The translations under genes were made by a program, and so were the position numbers. Below the pieces are notes generated by a model. It was not told where the DNA came from. It searched no databases and saw only the letters and a list, made by a program, of their open reading frames with translations. Positions 39,381 through 48,368 of a stretch of DNA of 64,000 bases are shown piece by piece. This DNA comes from Bacteroidales bacterium (GTDB lineage: Bacteria; Bacteroidota; Bacteroidia; Bacteroidales; UBA932): contig JAFQAR010000043.1 of the NCBI GenBank assembly GCA_017399905.1, positions 151,283 to 215,282 of the forward strand. The letters run 5' to 3'. How positions within the stretch are numbered: position 1 is the first letter of the stretch; every line of letters starts with the position of its first letter.

Positions 39381-39903
39381 TGGCGCTTAAGCGATTGACT
39401 CTCAGCAAAATCCGCAAACCTCCTGCCGTCAAAGGGGAGCAGGAGGTTAGAGCAAGTTGTTGAGGGTTAGCGCGTTAGGGGGCACTTCGGCTGGAGGATG
39501 GCACTGCGGCTGGCGGATACGATGGCCAGCCGCTCAAAGCAAGCTGCGCGAGCTCGACCGGAGGGCTCGCTCCGCCTGCTTTGTGCCGGCGTGTTGAGTT
39601 TATCGAAATAAAGCGTGGTAAGCAAATGACTGTGAATCAACGCGTTGAGGGGAGGTGCGTGCCGCCAACGGGGAGCACGCGGCAACCAGCAAAGCTCTGA
39701 GAGTCAGGAGGTTAGTTGCCATGAAAATCTGTGTTGTCTTGAAAACAGTTACCTTTTGTGGTAAACTATTTCAGGACAACACAATATCGGTGACACTTAA
39801 GCGATTGACTCTCAATGAAATCCGCAAAACTCCTGCCGTCAAATGGGAGCAGGAGGTTAGAGTAAGTCGTTGAGGATTAGAGTGTTAGGCGGCAGCGCAG
39901 CTG
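39378..39903 (+). repeat. Composite hairpin-rich repeat, copies F (tandem)
   Basis: Two partial copies in a row. 39378-39597 matches the reverse complement of 2455-2660 (CTTAAGCGATTGACTCTCAG, CCTCCTGCCGTCAAAGGGG hairpin, GGCTGGCGGATACGATGGCC, CTCGCTCCGCCTGC). 39605-39903 matches that of about 2550-2820, including the GTGCGTGCCGCC hairpin, the AAACAGTTACCTTTTGTGG hairpin (39733-39783) and a second CCTGCCGTC hairpin. No gene lies between 39182 and 39904 besides the EEP remnant. Confidence 0.8.
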
Positions 39904-39904
39904 G

Positions 39905-40630
39905 CTAGAACCTCATGATGCGCATTTCGTGGGCGATGCGGAAGCTTGTGGAGCGGATGAAGATCAGCCACTGGCCGAGGAAGTAGGGGAAGAGGATAAG
40001 CAGGTCGGTGTGCGGCACGGGCTCGACGAAGCGGTTCCATGAGAGGATGAAGTCGGAGAATACGAAGAGCAGGGCGCCGAGTGCGTAGAGGCTGCTCCTC
40101 TGGAGCATGGCCGCCAGGAGCATGAGGCATATGAGGCAGGCGTAGATGCCGGCGCCGGTGCGGACTAGGCCGGCCGGAGCTCCCGGGATGATCCGGGTGA
40201 AGGCTATGGCCAGCAGCACTATGATGCAGAACACGACCATGGCGAGGTAGCCTTTAGCCTTGCCGGTGAGCTTGCGGTCATGCTCGACCTTGGTGAAGTA
40301 TCTCTCGGTGAAGAACCAGATCAGGAATATGTGGGCACATAGGAAACTGCCCATCTGGAGCAGGAAACAGGTTTGCGCCCAGTCCGGCCCACCAGCTCCT
40401 GACATGGATCCGGCATAGTCGCCCATGGCGGAGAAAAGCAGGGCGAGGCTGACCTGCCAAGGGCAGAGCCAGAGCGATGCGGCCGTCAGGGAAGCCAGAG
40501 GAAAGGACAGCTTGTGCGGGATTCCGATAGGGAGGAAGTACAGGACCGCGAGGCAGAAGAATGTCACTGTCGATGCGATGGCTCCTGTCTTTACGCGCGA
40601 AGCCGGTATTCTGAAAATGCTCATAATCAA
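39905..40630 (-). CDS. Lysoplasmalogenase-like (YhhN/TMEM86) membrane protein
   Basis: 241 residues (239 if the second Met, at 40624, is used), about eight hydrophobic segments. YhhN-type marks are LALLFSAMGDYAG in the third segment, GALLFVFSDFILSWN near residue 190 (the conserved SDxxL) and the C-terminal YFLGQWLIF. The family hydrolyses the vinyl-ether bond of lysoplasmalogens in eukaryotes and some bacteria; the bacterial substrate is less clear. It has an insertion between segments (GAGGPDWAQTCFLLQMG), longer than in E. coli YhhN. Its stop abuts the end of the repeat cluster. Confidence 0.75.
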   Translation of the reverse strand: MIMSIFRIPASRVKTGAIASTVTFFCLAVLYFLPIGIPHKLSFPLASLTAASLWLCPWQVSLALLFSAMGDYAGSMSGAGGPDWAQTCFLLQMGSFLCAHIFLIWFFTERYFTKVEHDRKLTGKAKGYLAMVVFCIIVLLAIAFTRIIPGAPAGLVRTGAGIYACLICLMLLAAMLQRSSLYALGALLFVFSDFILSWNRFVEPVPHTDLLILFPYFLGQWLIFIRSTSFRIAHEMRIMRF

Positions 40631-40689
40631 AGTATTTGCCGCTAATATACTAAAATTAACAGAAAATTAACGCATTCTCCAATTCCTAA

Positions 40690-40721
40690 TTTGTTATTCT
40701 TGCAATTTATCCGCATCTTTG
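40690..40721 (+). promoter_or_regulatory. Promoter of SusCD-protease operon
   Basis: TTTG (40690-40693), 20 nt, CATCTTTG (40714-40721), about 100 bp before the SusC start. One mismatch to TAnnTTTG. Confidence 0.65.
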
Positions 40722-40822
40722 CATGTTAGCCTTGTCATGCCATGAAGTGTGTAAGGCTGTCGTTCAGATTGGAACAGAAAGAAATACAATATTTATGTTT
40801 AATAACTAAAAGTCGAAACCAG

Positions 40823-43800
40823 ATGAAAAAAATCAGATTGATTTTCCTGGCAATGACAATGCTTATCTCGGCTGTGGCCTTTGGCCAGAATATCACCGTG
40901 ACAGGTGTTGTCAAGGATTCTTCGACTGACGAGGGTGTTCCTTTTGCTTCTCTTCAGGTAAAGGGTACGATGACCGGTACGAGCACGGATGCCGACGGAT
41001 TCTATTCCATCGATGTCCCTGCCGACGGAGTGTTGATCTTCTCTTCAGTCGGATATGTGACGCTTGAGGTTGCGGTTGCGGGCAAGGCACAGCATGATGT
41101 GATGCTCGATCCGGACACTCAGGCAATTGAAGAAACGATCGTGGTGGCTTTCGGTACCGCTACCAAGGAATCATTCACGGGTTCCGCTACGGTAGTCAAG
41201 GCCGGCGACATCGCGAAGGTTCAGTCTTCGGATGCGACAAGAGCTCTCGAGGGTGTCGTTGCCGGTGTGCAGATGACAACCACTACCGGTACACTCGGAA
41301 GCACTCCGTCACTCCAGATCCGTGGAGCGAGCTCGATCTCTGCTGGAACGCAGCCTCTCTACGTCGTGGACGGAATTCCGTTCGAGGGTGACATGAACAA
41401 CATCAACCCTGCCGACATCGAGTCGATGACAGTCCTCAAGGATGCGGCTTCAAACGCCCTCTACGGTGCGCGCGGTGCCAACGGTGTCATCATGATCACG
41501 ACAAAGAAGGCGAAGCTCGGCGACGCTGTCGTGAACGTCGACGCGAAGTGGGGTCTCAACACAAAGGCTCTCAAGAACTACAACTACATCACCGAGCCGG
41601 GCCAGTATTACGAGGTGTATTATTCAGCCCTCAAGAACTACTACATGAACGGTCAGGGCCTTTCGGAGTTCGAGGCGCACATCAAGGCTAACCAGAACCT
41701 TACCGGCGGTACGGATGTGGGAGGTCTTGGCTATCAGGTATATACATATCCTGAGGACCAGGCTTTCATCGGTACGAACGGAAAGCTCAACCCGTTTGCG
41801 ACCCTCGGACGCGTGGTGGACTACAACGGCCAGTCATACTATCTGACTCCGGACAACTGGATGGATGAGACCTATCACAATTCCCTCCGTCAGGAGTACA
41901 ACATCAGCGTTTCCGGAACGACAGGCAAGGCTTCGATCCTCGCGTCTTTCGGTTACCTGAACAACAAGGGTATCGTGGACGGCGCGGACATGTACCGCTA
42001 TACGACCCGTCTCCGCGCAGACTATCAGGCGAAGGAGTACCTCAAGATCGGAGGTAACATCTCATATACCAACTTCAACTACAACAACGGTAACACTGAC
42101 GAAGGTTCGTCAGCTTCTACCGGAAACATCTTCGCCATCGCGAATGCGATCGCTCCTATCTATCCTCTCTACATCAGGGATGCGATGGGAAGGATAATGA
42201 CAGACCGTTACGGATTCAACATGTATGACTACGGTACAGGCGAGAATGCCGGTGCCGAGCGTCCTTACCTTCCGAATTCGAACGCCCTTCAGGCAGCAAC
42301 TCTCGACAAGAACAACTCGGAGGGTAACGCACTCAATGCGAACGGTTACGCAGAAGTGAGGTTCCTGAAGGACTTCACGTTCACATTCAACGCCGGTCTC
42401 GGTATCCAGGAAGTACGTTCGTCGAATCTGATGAATATGTACTACGGACAGTATGCGACGATGGGCGGTCTCATCGCCAAGGCACATTCAAGGTCGATGA
42501 CCCTCAACCTCCAGCAGCTCCTCAACTGGAAGCGCACATTCGCTGGAATCCACAATGTGGGCGTACTCCTCGGACATGAGAACTATGTTGCCAGGTCCTA
42601 TTCGCTCAGCGCTTCCAAGAGCCAGATGTTCTCAATGGAGAATGACGAGCTCAACGGAGCGGTTGTGGACGGCAAGACTGCTGGCTCGTCGAGAGGCGAA
42701 TACAACAACGAGGGTTACTTCGTACGTGCGCAGTACGACTATATGAACCGCATCTTCGCAAGTGCATCATATCGTCGCGACGCTTCTTCAAGGTTCCATC
42801 CTGACCACAGGTGGGGTAACTTCTGGTCTCTCGGCGGAGGCTGGATCATCAATCAGGAGGCATGGTTCCCAAGAACGCCATGGATCGACATGCTCAAACT
42901 CAAGGCCTCTATCGGTTCACAGGGTAACGACAACATCGGAAACTATCTATACACCGATACCTACTCTCTCTCAAACAACAACGGTACTCCTGCGATTTCT
43001 TTCGGCGTGAAGGGAAACAAGGACATCACATGGGAGACAAACACCAACTTCAATGCAGGAGTAGACTTCGACTTCCTCAGGGGAAGGGTTTCAGGTAGCG
43101 TGGAGTACTTCTTCCGCAATACTTCGGACATGCTCTTCTGGTTCACTGTTCCGGCATCACTCGGATACAGCGGATACTATGACAACATCGGTGACATGAG
43201 GAACTCGGGAGTCGAGCTTTCTGCCAATGTAGTTGCAATGCAGAGGAGGAACTTCAACTGGAGCGTATACTTCAACTTCACCCACTATACCAACAAGATC
43301 ACCATGCTTCCTGAGGAAAGGAAGACAAGGACTGTTGAGGGATACAAGGGTTATGCAAATGGTACAAGCTTCGTCGGCGAGGGCCTTCCTCTCCATACGT
43401 TCTACATGTACAAGTATGCAGGTGTAGACCCTGAGACAGGTAATCCTCTCTGGTACAGGGATGTGAAGGATGATAACGGCAATGTGACCGGACGCGAGAA
43501 GACATCGGAATATTCGACAGCGACACAGTATCTCTGCGGCGACCCGACTCCGAAACTTTACGGAGGATTCGGAACATCTCTCGACTTCTTCGGCTTCGAT
43601 GTAGCCCTTGCATTCACATATTCGATCGGAGGCCTCGTATATGATTCGGGCTATGCCGGATACATGGGTTCACCTACACAGTCAAGTGCAGGTACCAACT
43701 TCCACAAGGATATCCTGAATTCATGGACTCCTCAGAACAGGAACACGGACATTCCTAAGTTCCAGTACAACGAGCAGTACACTGCGGCTTCTTCCGACAG

Positions 43801-44041
43801 GTTCCTCACAGATGCAAGCTATCTGAACTTCCAGAACGCTCAGATCGGCTATACCTTCGCCGAGAAGCTGACAAAGAAGCTCCATATCACAAGACTCAGA
43901 CTCTATGTGGCTTGCGACAACATCATCTACTGGTCACGCCGTACAGGTCTCGACCCTCGTCAGAGCTTCTCAGGTGCTACCAGCAATGCTGTGAACTCTC
44001 CGGTAAGGACAGTTTCAGGAGGTCTTAACATCACATTCTAA
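40823..44041 (+). CDS. SusC/RagA-type TonB-linked outer membrane transporter
   Basis: 1072 residues from the ATG at 40823, which starts a signal peptide (MKKIRLIFLAMTMLISAVAF); an upstream in-frame ATG (40742) gives a non-signal extension. Residues 25-100 are a carboxypeptidase-like regulatory domain (TVTGVVKDSSTDEGVPFASL), 105-230 the plug (SSDATRALEGVVAGVQ, LYVVDGIPFEGD, LYGARGANGVIMITTKK), and the rest the beta-barrel ending VSGGLNITF. It moves large ligands across the outer membrane with the SusD partner 18 nt downstream. The operon continues with a lipoprotein and a subtilisin-like protease, so peptides are a plausible cargo (inference). Confidence 0.92.
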   Translation: MKKIRLIFLAMTMLISAVAFGQNITVTGVVKDSSTDEGVPFASLQVKGTMTGTSTDADGFYSIDVPADGVLIFSSVGYVTLEVAVAGKAQHDVMLDPDTQAIEETIVVAFGTATKESFTGSATVVKAGDIAKVQSSDATRALEGVVAGVQMTTTTGTLGSTPSLQIRGASSISAGTQPLYVVDGIPFEGDMNNINPADIESMTVLKDAASNALYGARGANGVIMITTKKAKLGDAVVNVDAKWGLNTKALKNYNYITEPGQYYEVYYSALKNYYMNGQGLSEFEAHIKANQNLTGGTDVGGLGYQVYTYPEDQAFIGTNGKLNPFATLGRVVDYNGQSYYLTPDNWMDETYHNSLRQEYNISVSGTTGKASILASFGYLNNKGIVDGADMYRYTTRLRADYQAKEYLKIGGNISYTNFNYNNGNTDEGSSASTGNIFAIANAIAPIYPLYIRDAMGRIMTDRYGFNMYDYGTGENAGAERPYLPNSNALQAATLDKNNSEGNALNANGYAEVRFLKDFTFTFNAGLGIQEVRSSNLMNMYYGQYATMGGLIAKAHSRSMTLNLQQLLNWKRTFAGIHNVGVLLGHENYVARSYSLSASKSQMFSMENDELNGAVVDGKTAGSSRGEYNNEGYFVRAQYDYMNRIFASASYRRDASSRFHPDHRWGNFWSLGGGWIINQEAWFPRTPWIDMLKLKASIGSQGNDNIGNYLYTDTYSLSNNNGTPAISFGVKGNKDITWETNTNFNAGVDFDFLRGRVSGSVEYFFRNTSDMLFWFTVPASLGYSGYYDNIGDMRNSGVELSANVVAMQRRNFNWSVYFNFTHYTNKITMLPEERKTRTVEGYKGYANGTSFVGEGLPLHTFYMYKYAGVDPETGNPLWYRDVKDDNGNVTGREKTSEYSTATQYLCGDPTPKLYGGFGTSLDFFGFDVALAFTYSIGGLVYDSGYAGYMGSPTQSSAGTNFHKDILNSWTPQNRNTDIPKFQYNEQYTAASSDRFLTDASYLNFQNAQIGYTFAEKLTKKLHITRLRLYVACDNIIYWSRRTGLDPRQSFSGATSNAVNSPVRTVSGGLNITF

Positions 44042-44059
44042 TAACAGGAGGATAACAAG

Positions 44060-45772
44060 ATGAAAAATATATTCAGATCATTTGCAATGTTCATTGCTCT
44101 GGTTGCCTCAGCAGGATGTGTCTACGAGACTTTCCCTACAGGAGGAACCATCACTTCAGATCAGGTGGATGCGTCTCCGAACTCTCTCCAGTATATGGTA
44201 AACGGTATCCCGTCGGCAATGATGGCTTCCGGAACTGCAGGATATGCATCCAATTACGGCTATCATGCCGACTTCGGTATTTCTGCGATCCACCTCATGA
44301 CAGAGGCCATGCTCGAGGACTTCACGGTCAGCGGCGACCTCGGATATTTCTGGTTCGGAGCTTTCTACCAGAACGTTTCAATGGGTGCGGATTATATCTA
44401 CTGTGCATATTTCTGGGATTGCTACTATGCATGGATCAAGCTTGCCAACGATGTCATCGCAAAGGCCGGTGAGGTAACAGCGGAGACAGACCCTACAGTG
44501 CTCGCTGCACTCGGACAGGCTTATGCCTACAGGGCGATGTGCTATCTCGACCTTGCACGTCTTTATGAGCCGAAGGACAACAAGTATGCACCTGTCAGCG
44601 ACGATATCAAGGGACTTACCGTCCCTATCGTGACAGAGACTACTACAGAGGAAATCGCAAAGTACAATCCAAGGGCTGAAAGGGAAGACCTGTATGACTT
44701 CATCTTCGACGACCTTGAGATGGCTGAGAACTATCTCAATGCTGCGGACAATACATATACACGTCCAACCCTCGGAGCCGTTTACGGACTTTATGCCCGT
44801 GCATATCTTGAACTCGGAGCTGCCGACGACAAGATTGACAGAGAGGCTTACAGAAAGGCTGCGGAGTATGCGAGACTCGCTATCGAGACTAGCGGAAAGA
44901 CCCCTCTTACGGAGGCTCAGTGGCATGATCCAAGGAAGGGATTCAACGACGGAAGCGCGAACAACTCATGGATCTGGGGACTTACCCTTTCTTCCGAGAA
45001 CGCTTCGAACATCATAACTAATGTGGCTCATCTTGCTCCTGAGGCGGTATGGGGCTATTCTGTTCTCTCCCTTCCAAGCGTGAACAAGGCTCTGTACGAC
45101 CGCATCGACTATGCTGACTTCAGGAAGAAGTCATGGCTCGATCCGGAATATACCTGGAATCCGTCTTCCGAGACCTATGATCCTGATGCATACCAGTTTG
45201 CAGGTCTTGACGATCAGCTTTCAGGATATGAGTCTTACGGAATCACGAATGCACACGAGTATTTCCTTGCATTCACATCGCCATATGTAAATCTCAAGTT
45301 CCGTCCTGCTAACGGTACATGTGTGGAATATACTGACGGAAACTGTGCAGACCATGTGCTCATGCGTGTGGAGGAGATGCACTTCATCGAAATCGAGGCT
45401 ACTCTCCGTACCAAGGGTCTTGATGCTGCCAAGGAATTGCTCAACGACTTCATGCAGACCTACAGATACAGGACTTACGACTGCGGTGCGGTAGGTTCTG
45501 CTGAGGCTTTCATCCAGGAGATGCTTTTCCAGAAGAGAGTCGAGTTCTGGGGCGAAGGTATCCTCATATATGACTACAAGCGTCTTGATCAGGGCATCAC
45601 GAGAGGCTATCCGGGAACCAACATTCCGGCTGTGGCGAGATTCAATTGTGACGGACGTTCTCCTCAGTGGAATATTGTGATAACGAGAGGTGAGTTCCAG
45701 TCAAATACGGCTATCAGCCCTGCGAACAATAATCCGGATCCTACGGAGAAGCTTGTTCTCTGGGCAGAGTAA
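44060..45772 (+). CDS. SusD/RagB-type lipoprotein
   Basis: 570 residues, lipoprotein signal ALVASAGC. SusD-like helical repeats: YCAYFWDCYYAWIKLANDVI, ALGQAYAYRAMCYLDLARLY (the typical SusD TPR motif), YDFIFDDLEMAENYL, and the C-terminal RVEFWGEGILIYDYKRLDQG. It forms the surface lid on the SusC barrel. Tight spacing on both sides shows cotranscription with SusC and the next lipoprotein gene. Confidence 0.92.
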   Translation: MKNIFRSFAMFIALVASAGCVYETFPTGGTITSDQVDASPNSLQYMVNGIPSAMMASGTAGYASNYGYHADFGISAIHLMTEAMLEDFTVSGDLGYFWFGAFYQNVSMGADYIYCAYFWDCYYAWIKLANDVIAKAGEVTAETDPTVLAALGQAYAYRAMCYLDLARLYEPKDNKYAPVSDDIKGLTVPIVTETTTEEIAKYNPRAEREDLYDFIFDDLEMAENYLNAADNTYTRPTLGAVYGLYARAYLELGAADDKIDREAYRKAAEYARLAIETSGKTPLTEAQWHDPRKGFNDGSANNSWIWGLTLSSENASNIITNVAHLAPEAVWGYSVLSLPSVNKALYDRIDYADFRKKSWLDPEYTWNPSSETYDPDAYQFAGLDDQLSGYESYGITNAHEYFLAFTSPYVNLKFRPANGTCVEYTDGNCADHVLMRVEEMHFIEIEATLRTKGLDAAKELLNDFMQTYRYRTYDCGAVGSAEAFIQEMLFQKRVEFWGEGILIYDYKRLDQGITRGYPGTNIPAVARFNCDGRSPQWNIVITRGEFQSNTAISPANNNPDPTEKLVLWAE

Positions 45773-45786
45773 TCTAAACGTATGTT

Positions 45787-48351
45787 ATGAATATGAAGAT
45801 AATGAAATATTTGAAATATATCCTTGTGGCGGTTGTGTCGCTGACATTCGCCGCATGTCAGGAGGAACCTTATTCACAGGGCGAACCTGATTCTTTGTTC
45901 TGCCAGGGGCTTTTCTTCCCTCAGGACCAGGCTGGCGACATCACGCTGGACCCGAAGGATCCGAAGGTCCTTTCGTTTACCGTGGAAAGGGCTGTTGAGG
46001 ACGGCGAAGCTGAGGTTCCGTATGAACTTATATGCAGCGAAGAGGGCTTCTTCGAGCTTGAGGACAACTATCTGTTTTTTGATGACGGCCAGAAGAAGGC
46101 CAAATTCAATGTCCATTTCTCGGATGACTATGAGATCGGCAAGAAGTACAGCTGCACGATCAGGGTGACAGATCCTGAGTATGTGTCGAAATATGCTCTT
46201 TCAAGCAGTGAACTTTCATTCTCTGTCACTGTAGTAAAGTGGGATAAGGTTATCAACGGCGGCGCCGACATGGGCAAGTGGAGAGATGATTTCTTCACGA
46301 GTCTGGCAATGGGGGTAGGTGCAACTCTTGAAAACCCTTATCTTGAGAAGGAGGTCGAGGTATATCAGCGTTCTGATATGCCTGGATATTACAGGGTTGA
46401 CGGCATATATACGCCGGAATATATCTCTGAAATGGTGCAGGGTGACGAGTCTCTTGCAGGATCACTGTCGGATTACTTTCCGGCTTCAAGCATTTTCATC
46501 AATGCGACAGATCCTGACAAGGTGTACATTGATGCGCAGCTTGCATTCATGAATCCTTATAACTTCACGGAAGGAGTACTCGGTACTCCTGTGCTGATCT
46601 GCTCGGATGTCCAGGAAGTGTTCCTCAGCGGATATTCCAACTCATACGGAAAGTTGAAGGATGGTGTGATCACTTTCCCGGACAACTCCCTGATGATTTA
46701 TCTGCCTGTAGGACTTCTGATTCCGGGCAACCAGGCCGGCAAGACAAGACTTGTCATGCCGGGCTACAGAGGATATGACTATTCTGTCGCAGTCACGAAT
46801 TCACCTTCGGAGAATGGTGTGATGCCTCTTCATTTCGTCCTCGGTGACGATGTTGCAGAAGTGAAGTATCAGGTCTTCGACGGCCATGTCAGCGATGTGG
46901 AGATGGTGTCGAAGCTCGAGAGCGTCAAGAATGCTACTGTCGGCGTGAAGAAGGTGACCGAATCAGGAACATATGACTTCTCTACCTCCAAGACCGGCTT
47001 CTATACACTCGTAGCATGCTCATTCGACAGTGCCGGAAACTACAGGGAGTATGATTATCTGAAGTTCGGTTATGATACTGCAAAGGACCCTAAGGGTGTC
47101 GACATCAATCTCGGCCTCATCGTTTCCGACAAGCATGGAGCAACAGGAAGGACTGCTGAGAATTCGATGGAGTTCTATGTGTACGGAAGCGAGATCAAGG
47201 AAGCTAAGGTGGCTCTTTACAAGAAGATCCACTATGAGGATTTCCGTGAGGCAATCGACGCCGAGTTCAAGTATTATATATCCGCCCTCGACAGATATCA
47301 GCTCGATTCTCTGAACAAGGTGGGTTACACAGGTGTCGTTGACGGCCTTACCCCTGGCACGGAGTATATCCTCGTGGCATATGCGGACAACGGCTACCAC
47401 AGCGGATTCTATACAGCTACGGCTACTACAGAGGGTGTGTTTGACCTTATGGATGCGGAATTCACATTCTATGACCTTCCTGCAAGGCTTCAGACAGATA
47501 CTCATGATGATTATTTCAAGACTTGGGATGTCTGGTCTCTCGATCCGTTTACAGCGACGAAGTGGGGAAGGACAAAGCGTGGAACCGCTACATTCAAGGA
47601 CAAGAAGGATGTGATGTATGATTCAGAAGGCAACGTGACCACCGTTCCGGGCAATGCCGACTATATAATGGATTACATCTCTCTTGAAGGCATGCATCCT
47701 AATCTTGCGAAGAAGGGCCTCAAGGATGCGATCGACTTCGAGTACTACGAAGGCTTCATCTACTCGATGATGACTCAGGTTCCGGAGATGACCGTTGAAG
47801 GTCAGAAGGTATATCCGACGAATGCATACCTCTACTTTACTAATACAGGACTTTCTCCATATCTTGAGAACGGCGCAATGATCGGCGGCTTCATCACGGA
47901 GGAGAAGGATGTGATCGCTCTTGTCGGCAACCCGCAGGCAAGCGCTCCTTACATGGCTATGCTCATGTGCTATTTCACAGACCCGTCATACAGCGGAAAC
48001 GGTTATCTCTTCGAGGAGGATGCACATGCATATCCTCTTCTCGTGAGCCCGGATTCGAAGTATGCTTCATATGGCAAGTCATCTGCAAGCCTTTCTGTAC
48101 CGGCTGCATGCAAGAGGGTGGCGTTCGAGCTTGAGAAGGGCCAGGGCAACTACGTGGAGACGGCAAGAGGCTATATCATGTCTACTATCGACAAGATCCG
48201 CAAGACTCCTTACAACTACATGGAGAACGCTCTTGAGACATCTGTCGCGTTCGACAGGGCTGCAGTGGAGTTCACTGCCGAGCTTTCATCTGAAAAGACT
48301 GCCGAAGGCCGGCTCTCGGAACTTGACCTTGTCGAGAGGATACTCAGATAA
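45787..48351 (+). CDS. Large lipoprotein of SusCD operon, function unknown
   Basis: 854 residues, lipoprotein signal VSLTFAAC (Met at 45787 or 45793). The N-terminal domain (SFTVERAVEDGEAEVPYELI, FNVHFSDDYEIGKKYSC) resembles the Calx-beta/DUF4843-like domains often found next to SusD. Further on, fibronectin-like beta stretches (GLTPGTEYILVAYADNG) and a C-terminal part with many Tyr, Gly and Asp residues. No catalytic motif seen. As the third gene of the SusCD operon it is probably a surface ligand-binding or glycan/peptide-capturing protein (inference). It is 14 nt after SusD and 17 nt before the protease gene. Confidence 0.7.
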   Translation: MNMKIMKYLKYILVAVVSLTFAACQEEPYSQGEPDSLFCQGLFFPQDQAGDITLDPKDPKVLSFTVERAVEDGEAEVPYELICSEEGFFELEDNYLFFDDGQKKAKFNVHFSDDYEIGKKYSCTIRVTDPEYVSKYALSSSELSFSVTVVKWDKVINGGADMGKWRDDFFTSLAMGVGATLENPYLEKEVEVYQRSDMPGYYRVDGIYTPEYISEMVQGDESLAGSLSDYFPASSIFINATDPDKVYIDAQLAFMNPYNFTEGVLGTPVLICSDVQEVFLSGYSNSYGKLKDGVITFPDNSLMIYLPVGLLIPGNQAGKTRLVMPGYRGYDYSVAVTNSPSENGVMPLHFVLGDDVAEVKYQVFDGHVSDVEMVSKLESVKNATVGVKKVTESGTYDFSTSKTGFYTLVACSFDSAGNYREYDYLKFGYDTAKDPKGVDINLGLIVSDKHGATGRTAENSMEFYVYGSEIKEAKVALYKKIHYEDFREAIDAEFKYYISALDRYQLDSLNKVGYTGVVDGLTPGTEYILVAYADNGYHSGFYTATATTEGVFDLMDAEFTFYDLPARLQTDTHDDYFKTWDVWSLDPFTATKWGRTKRGTATFKDKKDVMYDSEGNVTTVPGNADYIMDYISLEGMHPNLAKKGLKDAIDFEYYEGFIYSMMTQVPEMTVEGQKVYPTNAYLYFTNTGLSPYLENGAMIGGFITEEKDVIALVGNPQASAPYMAMLMCYFTDPSYSGNGYLFEEDAHAYPLLVSPDSKYASYGKSSASLSVPAACKRVAFELEKGQGNYVETARGYIMSTIDKIRKTPYNYMENALETSVAFDRAAVEFTAELSSEKTAEGRLSELDLVERILR

Positions 48352-48368
48352 TCAGAATATAAGATATT

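Noticed and set aside
39370-39903. Integron-like attC sites (GTTAGGC and GCCTAAC near hairpins, with toxin-antitoxin genes between repeats)
   Set aside because: The GTTRRRY and RYYYAAC boxes do not pair at the right distance within one hairpin, the repeats occur in both orientations, and there is no integron integrase in the window.
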